Source: CAZAPG01 sp964486935
GTDB lineage: Bacteria; Chloroflexota; Anaerolineae; 4572-78; J111
Assembly: GCA_964486935.1 (NCBI GenBank)
Contig: CAZAPG010000012.1
Coordinates: 1 to 64,000, forward strand
Direction of reading: 5' to 3'
DNA: 64,000 nt
This document shows positions 8,446-16,416 of the stretch, in pieces. The notes under the pieces were generated by a model. The model saw only the letters and a program-made list of their open reading frames with translations, searched no databases and was not told the origin of the DNA. The translations under genes were made by a program, and so were the position numbers. Each line of letters begins with the position of its first letter. Position 1 is the stretch's first letter.

Positions 8446-10017
8446 TCAGCCGTCTTGCCGGTAGGGATGGCGCGGGTCGCGGCTAAAATAATCGGCCCAA
8501 AATTCAAAACTACGCACGTCGTCGGGAGTGCCAAAGCAGAGATAATGCTGAACATCAAACACTTTGGCCCGGCGCCCCTGCTCTAACAGCACCTCGATGG
8601 CGGAGTCGACGTAAAATTCATTGTTGACGCGCCGGTTTTGGGCAATCAGGCTGTCGGCGGCTTCTAAAAAGAAGCGGGCCTCTCTAAACCAGAACGCGCC
8701 GATGATGCCGGGATCGCGCCGCACATTGCTGCTGAGGGGGATTTTGCAGGAGACGCGCTCGATATCGCCGTTGGGCGCGGTTTGCGCCCAGCCGTACTGC
8801 TGCGGGTGGCGATTGGCGTGGGGGTGGTTGCGAAACGTCCAGACCAGACAATCGGTGCGAGCGTCTGCCGTCAGTTCGAGATATTGCCGGGGGTCATAAA
8901 CCAGGGCGGCGTCGCAGGGGGCTACCAGCAGCGGCGCGTATGGGTCGAGCCGGTGGCGGACCAGCAGGCAGGTGACGGCCTGGCCCTCGGTCAGCCGGTC
9001 AACCGGCAGAATTTCGGTGCGGTGGCCGTTGGAGCAGAGCACCGCCTCCAGCGGCGAGCTTTGCAGGTGGTCGGTGCGGCAGGCGGCAATGGTGGCCTGC
9101 GCCGGGGGAAAGCTATCCAGAGCGCGCTGAACCATTGGCTTGCCGGAAACGGGTACCAGCGGTTTGGGCCAGGCGTAGCCCTGCTGTTGAAATCGCGCCC
9201 CGGCCCCGGCCATCGGAATCAGGTTGACGCCCGCGGCGGGCGGCAGTTGGGGTTTCCAGTTGGGGTAGCGGGCAAAATAGGTGGACCAGTTCTGGTACTC
9301 TTCCAAATCCGCCGGGATGCCCCAGTGCAGAAAGTAGTCGGCGGGGTAAACGTAGACGCTCAGGTTGTCCTCGACCAGCAGGTTGTAGGGCAGGCTGGCG
9401 TAGAACTCGCCGTTGGTTTGCAGGTTGCGCTCGATGGCCCGCCGGAAGTAGCGCTTGAGCAGCGCCCCGCTGCGGAAGTAGTAGGTACCGGTAGAGGCAA
9501 ACTCGCTCATGCGCTGTTGGGTAAAGGACTCCTTCTCCCGAATCTGGCGCAGCCGGTGGTTCTGCTCGAGGATATAGGCGTAGTAGGTGGAGCCGAGACT
9601 GTGCGGGTGAAATCCCTTAAAGGCAACCACCGCCCCGTCACAGCCGGACGACTCCATTTTTTGTTTGAAATGGGGGTAGTCCCATAACACGGCAGCGTCG
9701 CAGTAATTGAGGATGACCGGCTGGTCGTCTTTGATAAAATCGGCGGCGGTCAGGGCGGTTTGCACGGGGCCGTATTTGTGCGGCTCGATGGCGATAATCG
9801 TGGAACCGGGGGCTAACTGCTGCAACACGCGGCGCAGCGGCGTCTCCTCCAGATGATTTTTGGCGCAAATGAAGAGAAAATCATGCTCGCCGGGGAACAT
9901 GCGGATAACGTGCTCCACCATGGGCCGGCCATCAACCTGGATGAGTGGTTTGAGGGTTTGGTAGCCGGCCCGCACAAAGCGCGCGCCGGTTCCGGCCATC
10001 GGGATGATAATTTGCAT
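8446..10017 (-). CDS. Tandem-duplicated sugar nucleotidyltransferase
   Basis: A 523-residue protein made of two nucleotidyltransferase domains. Copy 1 begins IIIPMAGTGARFVRAGY and continues TLKPLIQVDGRPM; copy 2 starts near residue 268 with LIPMAGAGARFQQQGY and PKPLVPVSGKPM. Both have the G-x-G-x-R and KP signatures of NTP:sugar-phosphate nucleotidylyltransferases. Both continue with an N-[YP]-CDAA block (NYCDAAV and APCDAALV) and an N-EFY motif (NGEFYASL, NNEFYVDS), so the second half is a diverged duplicate. It presumably makes an activated sugar for the glycosyltransferases downstream in the same operon. The substrate cannot be read from the sequence. Confidence 0.8.
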   Translation of the reverse strand: MQIIIPMAGTGARFVRAGYQTLKPLIQVDGRPMVEHVIRMFPGEHDFLFICAKNHLEETPLRRVLQQLAPGSTIIAIEPHKYGPVQTALTAADFIKDDQPVILNYCDAAVLWDYPHFKQKMESSGCDGAVVAFKGFHPHSLGSTYYAYILEQNHRLRQIREKESFTQQRMSEFASTGTYYFRSGALLKRYFRRAIERNLQTNGEFYASLPYNLLVEDNLSVYVYPADYFLHWGIPADLEEYQNWSTYFARYPNWKPQLPPAAGVNLIPMAGAGARFQQQGYAWPKPLVPVSGKPMVQRALDSFPPAQATIAACRTDHLQSSPLEAVLCSNGHRTEILPVDRLTEGQAVTCLLVRHRLDPYAPLLVAPCDAALVYDPRQYLELTADARTDCLVWTFRNHPHANRHPQQYGWAQTAPNGDIERVSCKIPLSSNVRRDPGIIGAFWFREARFFLEAADSLIAQNRRVNNEFYVDSAIEVLLEQGRRAKVFDVQHYLCFGTPDDVRSFEFWADYFSRDPRHPYRQDG

Positions 10018-10020
10018 ACC

Positions 10021-10740
10021 TTATCTCTCCTTTTGAGCGCCGCCGGCCAGCACAAAGCCCTGCCCGCCGTGGCCGTAATCAAACAAGCGCCGAAAAACCA
10101 GATGGGGGTGGTTTTGCTGAAACTGCTCAAATGCGCCGGCCACGCCGGCCTGCCGGCTGCCGCCGTAGGCAAAGTAGTCATCCAAAATGAGCACGGTGCC
10201 GTTTTGCAGCGCCGGGGCCATAAAATCGAGGGCCAGTTGAGTCGGCGTGCCCAGGTCGCAATCAATCAGGGCCACGCTGATTTGGCGGATGCCCAACTGC
10301 GGGGCGGTTTTGGCCTGAAGGGTATCTTCAAAATAGCCTTTGACCAGCTTCCACGGGGCGCGGCCTTTGAAGTGCTTTTCCAGGCGGCGGTGGGTTTTGT
10401 GGTAGCTGCTGGCAAATTCGCCCTCCTTGAAAAAGGGGTGCCGGTCGCGGGCGTCAAAATATTTGAAGCCTTCAAAGGAATCAAAGCCCCAGAAGGCGCG
10501 CGGCGGCGCGGCGGGCAGCCTGAACTTCCGGTCGCTTTCAAAGGCGGCAATCAGCGAGGCGCCTTCAAAGACGCCAAATTCCAGATAGTCGCCGGCAAGC
10601 TGTTCTAAAAAGGCAAAGTAAAAGGCTTTTTTGATGGCCCGGGTTTTTGCCACATTGTGCTCGATGGCCGGCGGCAGCGCCGCAATCAACCGCACGACCA
10701 ATGTTTGCAGCCAGTGAGAGCGTTTAGCCAGTTCCAGCAT
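10021..10740 (-). CDS. TylF/MacC-type SAM methyltransferase
   Basis: A 239-residue protein with the TylF family layout: GDYLEFGVFEGASL (SAM site) near 49-62, the FWGFDSFEGF motif near 83-92, IDCDLGTPTQLAL near 153-165 and LILDDYFAYGG near 178-188. The family O-methylates sugars of natural products and surface glycans. ATG 10740 abuts the stop of the GDPD-like gene. In this operon it most likely methylates a sugar or sugar-carrying product. The acceptor is unknown. Confidence 0.85.
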   Translation of the reverse strand: MLELAKRSHWLQTLVVRLIAALPPAIEHNVAKTRAIKKAFYFAFLEQLAGDYLEFGVFEGASLIAAFESDRKFRLPAAPPRAFWGFDSFEGFKYFDARDRHPFFKEGEFASSYHKTHRRLEKHFKGRAPWKLVKGYFEDTLQAKTAPQLGIRQISVALIDCDLGTPTQLALDFMAPALQNGTVLILDDYFAYGGSRQAGVAGAFEQFQQNHPHLVFRRLFDYGHGGQGFVLAGGAQKER

Positions 10741-11331
10741 TTAGGGTGACACCCAATCTTCGCAGTAGTCGGTGCAAACTGCCTCTACCGGCATCTGCCG
10801 CAACTGCCGGCGAAACTCCTGAATTGTATGCCGGGGATGCTGTTGCAGCTCCGGCGAAACCAGGCAGATTTTGAAATATTGATGCAGACGGCGGTAGGTT
10901 TCGGGGTTGAGCGGCAGGTGGGTGAAGCAATCTACCCAAACCCAATCGACCTGCCCGGCAAAGGCCAGGGCAAACTCGATGGGTTCAAACTCGGAGTAAC
11001 GCACGGCCATGTTGCGCGCGCCCCGGCGGGCCAGATTGATGAGGGTGGGGTTGGCTAAATCCAGCAGAAAGTAGTTGTTGATTTGGTATTGCCCGGCCAG
11101 GGCGATGAGGCGCTCGGCCAGGCCGTCACACTTGGGATTAAAAATGAGCAAGGCGTGACGGTAAGCGGCCAGCAAATCTTCCAGACGCTCGCCGCTCTGG
11201 AGCGGGTCGTGCGCCAGACGCAAATCGCCGTCATAGTCGCGCACGTCCAGCTCGATGCCCCGCTCCGGCGGAACGCGCTGTAAATGTTCAAGGGTGTTGA
11301 CTCGATGTTCGATGAGTAGCATAGATGCCAT
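10741..11331 (-). CDS. GDPD/PI-PLC-like phosphodiesterase
   Basis: A 196-residue protein of the PI-PLC-like TIM barrel class. HRVNT near 9-13, GIELDVRD near 25-32 and LRLAHDP near 38-44 match the His/Glu/Asp/His active site of glycerophosphodiester phosphodiesterases, though the protein is short for that family (usually 230-300) and lacks some later motifs. These short forms are common in surface-polysaccharide clusters. Start ATG 11331 or, three codons in, ATG 11322. It leads the methyltransferase gene directly and is separated from the HprK-like gene upstream by an inverted repeat. Activity uncertain. Confidence 0.65.
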   Translation of the reverse strand: MASMLLIEHRVNTLEHLQRVPPERGIELDVRDYDGDLRLAHDPLQSGERLEDLLAAYRHALLIFNPKCDGLAERLIALAGQYQINNYFLLDLANPTLINLARRGARNMAVRYSEFEPIEFALAFAGQVDWVWVDCFTHLPLNPETYRRLHQYFKICLVSPELQQHPRHTIQEFRRQLRQMPVEAVCTDYCEDWVSP

Positions 11332-11360
11332 TCTGTAAATTTTTGTAATTTTTCAGCCGG

Positions 11361-11490
11361 ACAGAACACAGAAAAACGCTGAGAATGCTCAAAGATACAC
11401 AGAGCATTTATCAATAGCAATTTTTCGGTTTTTCTCTGCGAACCTCTGCGTCATCTCTGCGCTGCTCTGTGTACCTGATGCTGTTCTGTA
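11361..11490. repeat. Imperfect inverted-repeat element with GCAGAG units
   Basis: The 161-bp gap between two operon genes is filled by a palindromic element. ACAGAACA (11361-11368) pairs with TGTTCTGT near 11482-11489, and an 11-bp perfect pair TACACAGAGCA / TGCTCTGTGTA flanks the centre (about 11396-11406 and 11463-11473). Between them the minus strand repeats GCAGAG and CGCAGAG four times. On the minus strand the RNA would fold into a long hairpin between the HprK-like and GDPD-like genes. It resembles short dispersed intergenic repeats seen in many bacteria. Confidence 0.6.
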
Positions 11491-11492
11491 TT

Positions 11493-12629
11493 TTAGGTTA
11501 ACTTGTCTATCGTGGCAATGATGCCGGGGATGTCTGTGCCAATTTTTAGATAATACAACCCGGCTATGCGAATGAGCTTGCGCAGGACATCGCTGTTGTG
11601 TTGCAGTTGCAGCGGCTCATCCCAATAAACCGTGTTGCCCGCCAGCCGCGCCAGCGCCTTAGCCACCGGCAAAGGCTCAAGCCGGGTGCGGGCGGTGCGG
11701 CTGCGCTCGACAAAACAGAGATAGATGCTGGCAGGACGAATCAGTGTTTCGGCCAGCCGGTTGGGGTGAGTTTGGCGCAAATCCACCACGGTTTTGTGGT
11801 GCTCGCGCACCCGCACCGCCGGGCCGCTGTAGCTGTCAAACATTTGCAGCACATCGTCTCGCAATTTAACCTCGCCGGTGGGGTAGCCGCCGACCACAAA
11901 GCCCGACTCATCGTGGCGCAGCAAAGCCATCCCGTCGGCCAAAAAGGTGTATCCGGCCCGCAGCAGGTGCAGGGCGGTGGTCGATTTGCCGGTGTTGTGG
12001 GGCGCAATCATCACCACCAACCGTTGCCCATCGGGCGACGCCACGCACGAGGCGTGCAGCATAGCCCAGTCGCTCAAAATAAAGTTGAGCAGGTAGTGGT
12101 CAATAAAATAACGACTGGTCAGGCGGGTGTCGGCGGCCAGCGCCGGCGACAGAAAAAGCACCGCCTCTCGCGTTTTCAGATTGGCAACGGCGTGGCCCCA
12201 TTCTCCGGCTGAAACGGTAATCCACTGCTCAAGGCCGGTGTAGGTGAGCCGTTGGGGCAGGTCGTCCGGCAGCGCGCCCTCCGGCCCCGGCCTGACGACA
12301 ATTTTAATGCTGGCAGATTTGCCGGTTGTTGGCGTGCCGGCCCGGCTAAAACGCCCCGCCGAGAGTTGGGCAGCCGCCAGCACATCGGCCTGATTGGCGC
12401 TGATTTTGGCCGGAATGCCAAAGGGCGCAAACTCGAAGGTGTGGGTTTGGGCGGTATCTCGGCGCAGCCAGAAATCGTCTTCTGGGATGATTAAATTTTG
12501 AATTTTGGATGGTTCGACTTTGCTCACCACAAGTTTTGGCTTTTGGGTTAAGTTTTTATGTAGCGCCATTTTCAACAAGAAATCCCGGCGGCTTTGCCCG
12601 GCGAGCGTTTCTCCTACATTCGGCTTCAT
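11493..12629 (-). CDS. HprK-like kinase, copy 2
   Basis: A 378-residue protein whose C-terminal half carries the P-loop APHNTGKSTTA at 209-219, then YTFLADGMALLR, in the HPr-kinase-like arrangement. The 200-residue N-terminal half has no recognised domain. It shares little outside the P-loop region with the other HprK-like protein at 3902-4909, so the two probably act on different substrates. ATG overlaps the stop of the EEP gene as ATGA. It may phosphorylate a peptide or protein Ser/Thr in this island, by analogy with the kinases of phosphorylated lasso peptides. Confidence 0.7.
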   Translation of the reverse strand: MKPNVGETLAGQSRRDFLLKMALHKNLTQKPKLVVSKVEPSKIQNLIIPEDDFWLRRDTAQTHTFEFAPFGIPAKISANQADVLAAAQLSAGRFSRAGTPTTGKSASIKIVVRPGPEGALPDDLPQRLTYTGLEQWITVSAGEWGHAVANLKTREAVLFLSPALAADTRLTSRYFIDHYLLNFILSDWAMLHASCVASPDGQRLVVMIAPHNTGKSTTALHLLRAGYTFLADGMALLRHDESGFVVGGYPTGEVKLRDDVLQMFDSYSGPAVRVREHHKTVVDLRQTHPNRLAETLIRPASIYLCFVERSRTARTRLEPLPVAKALARLAGNTVYWDEPLQLQHNSDVLRKLIRIAGLYYLKIGTDIPGIIATIDKLT

Positions 12630-13387
12630 AGCTCAAAATTGGCTAAGAGTGGCATATGGTCCGAAGCTACTTTTACGGCCTCGATTTCGTCGATGACGCG
12701 GCAGGCGCGGAGTTTGGGTGTCAGGTGCGAGTCGGCCAGAATATAGTCGTAACGGGTGGTGGGGTTGCCGGGATGCCAGGTAAAGCCATCGGCGTGGGGG
12801 TGCAGGTGACGGAAGCAGTCGGTGTAGCCGGCCTTGAGCAGGCGCGGCAGGGCCAGCCGAAAAATCAGCCCAAATTGCAGGGCCATCGCCCGGCGCATGC
12901 GGGGCGGGTTGCGGCGCTGCAACACCCTATCGCCGGGGGCGATGGCGTTTAAATCGCCCGCAATCAGGTGCGGGCCGGGCCGGCGACGCTCAATTAGCTG
13001 GACCAGTTTTCCCACGGCCTGCCAGCGCCGGATTTCAAACGGCAGCAGCAAGTAGGGTAGAAAGTGCACATTGTAAAGGGTAAAGGGGCCTGTCGGCAAA
13101 TCGAGCCGGGTTTCCAGCGCGGCCTGGGTAAGGGGCGGCGTTTTGTAGATATGCCAGTGGGTGATGGGAAAACGGGAGAGGGTGGCAATGTGCCGGTTGC
13201 CGCTGCCCGTGGCCCAAACATGGTGCAGTTCCAGCCGCTCGGCCAGCGCAGCGACCACCTGGGGGTCGTCGGCCTCGGTCAGCGAGATGACATCGGCGTT
13301 TAGCTGCGAGAGTACGGCGTAAATAGCCTCCAGGCGGCCGGCGCCTCCCAGGTAGATGTTGTATGTCAGAATTTGCAGGCTGGTCAT
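12626..13387 (-). CDS. Endonuclease/exonuclease/phosphatase (EEP) family protein
   Basis: A 253-residue EEP fold protein. It begins LQILTYNIYLGG, has SLTEADD near 35-41, LYNVHFLPY near 101-109, IAGDLNAI near 142-149 and ends with YDYILAD...SDHMPLL, covering the metal (Asn, Glu), catalytic (Asp, Asn) and terminal Asp-His residues of the family. The fold acts on DNA, inositol phosphates or phospholipids; no signal peptide or membrane segment is present. It is the first gene of the right-hand leftward operon, and its stop overlaps the kinase start. Confidence 0.85.
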   Translation of the reverse strand: MTSLQILTYNIYLGGAGRLEAIYAVLSQLNADVISLTEADDPQVVAALAERLELHHVWATGSGNRHIATLSRFPITHWHIYKTPPLTQAALETRLDLPTGPFTLYNVHFLPYLLLPFEIRRWQAVGKLVQLIERRRPGPHLIAGDLNAIAPGDRVLQRRNPPRMRRAMALQFGLIFRLALPRLLKAGYTDCFRHLHPHADGFTWHPGNPTTRYDYILADSHLTPKLRACRVIDEIEAVKVASDHMPLLANFEL

Positions 13388-13436
13388 TGTTAGTAAATAC
13401 GCATTGCCGGGTGGGTTGGATTTACCGCCGGTTTGT

Positions 13437-13473
13437 TAAAAAGAAAGCGCCTGCTCCCGTTAGAGTCAGGCGC
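13437..13473 (-). terminator. Rho-independent terminator of the diaphorase operon
   Basis: On the minus strand GCGCCTG pairs with CAGGCGC across a 13-base loop (13447-13453 with 13467-13473) and is followed by TTTCTTTTT. It lies 28 bases after the HoxU-like stop, so it closes the operon. Confidence 0.85.
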
Positions 13474-13500
13474 ACGGCGAATTGATTATGCCCAAGGTTG

Positions 13501-14151
13501 CTAACTGCTTTGCTCCATTTGCCACTCGGTTAGCCCCTTGAGCGCGCCGGTGGGACAAACCCCCACGCAGTTGCCGCAAAAGACGCAGGTGGTATCGGGC
13601 ATATCTTCATCAAAAAAGGTAGCCACGTGGCTTTCGATGCCGCGCTTGCCCCAGGTAAGGGCAAAGGTGTGCTGGACATCTTCGGCGCACACCTGAATGC
13701 AGCGCCAGCACATAACGCACTGCGAGTAATCGCGAATATAGAAGGGGTTGTCGTTGAAAACGTCAAACTGCTCGGCGCGAGAGTAGCCGCCGGCAAAACG
13801 CTGCGCATCGGCTCCGCAGGCGTTGATTTGCTGCTGAATTTCGGGGGCTTCGCTCAAATCGACGGTAGAGGCCAGCAGTTCCAAAATAACCCGGCGGCCT
13901 CGCTGCACCCGCTGGGAGTTGGTGTGGACGACCATGCCCTCTGTGACCGGCACCACGCAGGCCGGCTGTAACACGCGCTGCTTTTCTACCTCAACGGTGC
14001 AAACCCGGCAAATGGCCGGCGGCGTGAGCGAGGGATGGTAGCAGATGGTCGGAATTTCGACCCCCAATTCTCTGGCCGCGTTAAGAATGGTGGTTCCCTT
14101 GGGCACGGTTACGGATTGGCCGTTGATGATGAGCGTGACGGTATTTGTCAT
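13501..14151 (-). CDS. HoxU-like Fe-S subunit (2Fe-2S plus ferredoxin domain)
   Basis: A 216-residue electron-transfer subunit. Residues 5-80 form a plant-type 2Fe-2S domain with Cys in IPTICYHPS, PPAICRVCTVEV and LQPACVV. A His/Cys-containing region follows, then two 4Fe-4S motifs: YSQCVMCWRCIQVC near 142-155 and TTCVFCGNCVGVCPTGA near 188-204. It matches HoxU of NAD-linked hydrogenases and the N-terminus of NuoG or of NAD-dependent formate dehydrogenase, without their catalytic part. ATG 14151 has AAGGA upstream. It lies 132 bases after the NuoEF fusion. No catalytic subunit is encoded beside it. Confidence 0.85.
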   Translation of the reverse strand: MTNTVTLIINGQSVTVPKGTTILNAARELGVEIPTICYHPSLTPPAICRVCTVEVEKQRVLQPACVVPVTEGMVVHTNSQRVQRGRRVILELLASTVDLSEAPEIQQQINACGADAQRFAGGYSRAEQFDVFNDNPFYIRDYSQCVMCWRCIQVCAEDVQHTFALTWGKRGIESHVATFFDEDMPDTTCVFCGNCVGVCPTGALKGLTEWQMEQSS

Positions 14152-14283
14152 GATTGCGTCCTTATTTCAAATTTCTGAAAAAAGCGTCGGTATGTATTGC
14201 GTAAAAAATAATCTTCGATGGAATACGCAACACGTAACATCACAAGCAAACTGGTTAACAAAAACGGAGCCGGCCAGGGTTAA

Positions 14284-16416
14284 TTATCGACCGCTTTTCA
14301 ACAGCTCCGGCCAGCGTTTAGCCGCATCGGTAACGGCCCAGCCGGCCGATTGCCCCAGCCCGCAGATGCTGGTATCGGTCATTACCTGGGCCAGTTCCAG
14401 CAGGGTGTCCATGTCGTTGCCGTTGCCCTGGCCGTGTTCAACCCGATGCAGAATCTCGGCCTGGCGGCGCGTGCCAATCTGGCAGGGGTAACATTTGCCG
14501 CAGCTTTCGTGGGCAAAAAATTCGCCAATGGCAGAGAGCACGCGGCGCAAATCAACGGTGTTGTCAAACGCAATCATGGTGCCGGCCCCAATAGTGCCGC
14601 CCACTTTTTTGAAATCCTCAAAGGTAACGGGCGTATCCAGATGCTCAGGTTTAAGAAAAGTGCCGGCCGCGCCGCCGGTCAAAACGGCCTGAAGCTGGCG
14701 TCCGGGGTGCAGACCGCCGGCCAGGTCAAAAATCAGGTGGCGCAGCGGCACGCCAAAAGGCACCTCGTACACGCCGGGCCGCCGCACCGAACCGCTAACG
14801 GCAAATAACTTGGTTCCGGCGGATTCCTCGGTACCCAGGGCGCTGTACCAGCGTCCGCCGTGCACAATAATTGAGGGTACTTTGGCAAAGGTTTCCACAT
14901 TGTTGATAACCGTGGGGCAACCCCACAGGCCAGAAGTGGTGGGAAAAGGCGGGCGCAGCCGGGGAAAGCCACGTTTGCCCTCAATTGACTCCATGAGCGC
15001 GGTTTCCTCGCCGCAGATGTAGGCCCCGGCCCCGCGCCGCACGGCCAGCCGGCAGGTGAAGCCGCTACCCTGAATGTTATCGCCCAGCCAGCCGGCCTCC
15101 TCCAGCCTGACAATGGCGTTGGCAAAGCGCTCGTAACCCAGCCGGTGTTCGCCGCGCACGTAGACAAAGCCCTGCGCCGCGCCCACGGCGTAGCAGGCAA
15201 TAATTAACCCTTCCAGCACGCGGAAAGGGTCGCCATCCATCAGGGCGCGGTCTTTGAATGCGCCCACTTCGCTCTCGTCGGCGTTGCAGATTACGTAGCG
15301 GGGGCCGGGCGGATTTTTGGCCGTAAATTCCCATTTAAGGCCCGTTGGAAAGGCCGCGCCGCCGCGCCCCACCAGTTTGCTGGCTTTAATCGACTCAATA
15401 ACTTCGCCGGGCGACATTTGCCCCAGCACTTTGCGTAAGGCAGCCAGCCCGCCCTGCGCCCGATATTCATCCAGGCTGGTGGCATCGACCACGTTGGTGT
15501 TAGCCAGGGCAATTTTTACCAGCCCGCCAATTTTGTTGCGATGCTGGCCGTGGCGCGGCTCGTTGTTGAGCAGCACGTTGATTCTATCGGGCGACAGTTC
15601 AAAGTGGCGGGTATCGTTGACCAGCGCCGCCGGGGCGTGGTCGCACAAACCCAAACAGCGTACCGGCTCAAGGGTGTATTGTCCATCGGGTGTTGTTTGG
15701 CCGGGGTTAATGTTTAAATGCTCGCACAGGGCCGCTTGAATCTGCGTTGCGCCGCGCATCATACAAGAGGCGTCTTCGCAAAGGCGAATAATCTTTTTGC
15801 CCACGGGTTTGGTATAAAACATGGTGTAAAACTCGGTCACGCCATACACGTCGGACAGGGGAATTTTTAGGGTGTGGGCAATGCGGGTCAACACCGGGCG
15901 AGGCAGCCAGCCGCCGTAAATGGCCTGGGCTTCGTGCAAAATTTCCAGCAGCAAAGAGCGGTCGGGCACGCCGTGTCCCCATAGCGGCGAACGTTTGGCC
16001 AGCAGTTGGTCAAAGATAATATCCTCCGGCGAAGCCACGCCGACTTCTTCCCACAACCCCTCAACCCAGTCGGCCAGGGCGTTGCCGCCGGGGTTGGCAT
16101 CGGGCAGCAGCGAGAGATTGTATTTTCGGTTCCAATCCAGCGAGGCCAGCGCGTCGCCGGTAAAAGATTGCCGGTCTTTTAAGCGGACTGCCTGAAACAG
16201 GTCGTAATCGGCCAGCAGAGCCAGCCGGGGGGCGGGGTCGGTGGCATCGAGGCCGGGAATGGACGCGCCCTGGCGCAGCCCAAGTTCCACCCACTCGTCG
16301 GAGCGCAGCGCGCCCTGCGACGCATTTTGGGCAAAGACCCACAGCCAAAACAGGCTGGCTCGATTGGCTCTTTCGTGGCGAAGGTCTGCGGCAAATTTGT
16401 CCAGCTTTGGAGTCAT
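14284..16416 (-). CDS. NuoE-NuoF fusion, NADH-binding diaphorase subunit
   Basis: A 710-residue protein. Residues 1-150 match nothing I recognise. Residues 155-280 are NuoE-like (LCEDASCMMRG and VRCLGLCDHAP hold the four 2Fe-2S cysteines). The rest is NuoF: GRGGAAFPTGLKWEF (NADH/FMN), CNADESEVGAFKDR, GAYICGEETALMESIEG, and the 4Fe-4S motif ESCGKCYPCQIGTRR with a fourth Cys in SICGLGQ. The fusion is typical of NAD-linked formate dehydrogenases and hydrogenases. It starts by ATGA overlap with the LivG-type gene, an unusual partner. Together with the HoxU-like subunit it would pass electrons between NAD(H) and a catalytic unit encoded elsewhere. Confidence 0.9.
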   Translation of the reverse strand: MTPKLDKFAADLRHERANRASLFWLWVFAQNASQGALRSDEWVELGLRQGASIPGLDATDPAPRLALLADYDLFQAVRLKDRQSFTGDALASLDWNRKYNLSLLPDANPGGNALADWVEGLWEEVGVASPEDIIFDQLLAKRSPLWGHGVPDRSLLLEILHEAQAIYGGWLPRPVLTRIAHTLKIPLSDVYGVTEFYTMFYTKPVGKKIIRLCEDASCMMRGATQIQAALCEHLNINPGQTTPDGQYTLEPVRCLGLCDHAPAALVNDTRHFELSPDRINVLLNNEPRHGQHRNKIGGLVKIALANTNVVDATSLDEYRAQGGLAALRKVLGQMSPGEVIESIKASKLVGRGGAAFPTGLKWEFTAKNPPGPRYVICNADESEVGAFKDRALMDGDPFRVLEGLIIACYAVGAAQGFVYVRGEHRLGYERFANAIVRLEEAGWLGDNIQGSGFTCRLAVRRGAGAYICGEETALMESIEGKRGFPRLRPPFPTTSGLWGCPTVINNVETFAKVPSIIVHGGRWYSALGTEESAGTKLFAVSGSVRRPGVYEVPFGVPLRHLIFDLAGGLHPGRQLQAVLTGGAAGTFLKPEHLDTPVTFEDFKKVGGTIGAGTMIAFDNTVDLRRVLSAIGEFFAHESCGKCYPCQIGTRRQAEILHRVEHGQGNGNDMDTLLELAQVMTDTSICGLGQSAGWAVTDAAKRWPELLKSGR

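Noticed and set aside
11332..11492. Short minus-strand frame (about 21 residues, MTQRFAEKNRK...) as a lasso precursor
   Set aside because: It is too short, lacks a leader motif and a Gly-to-Asp/Glu ring pattern, and lies in a repeat element.
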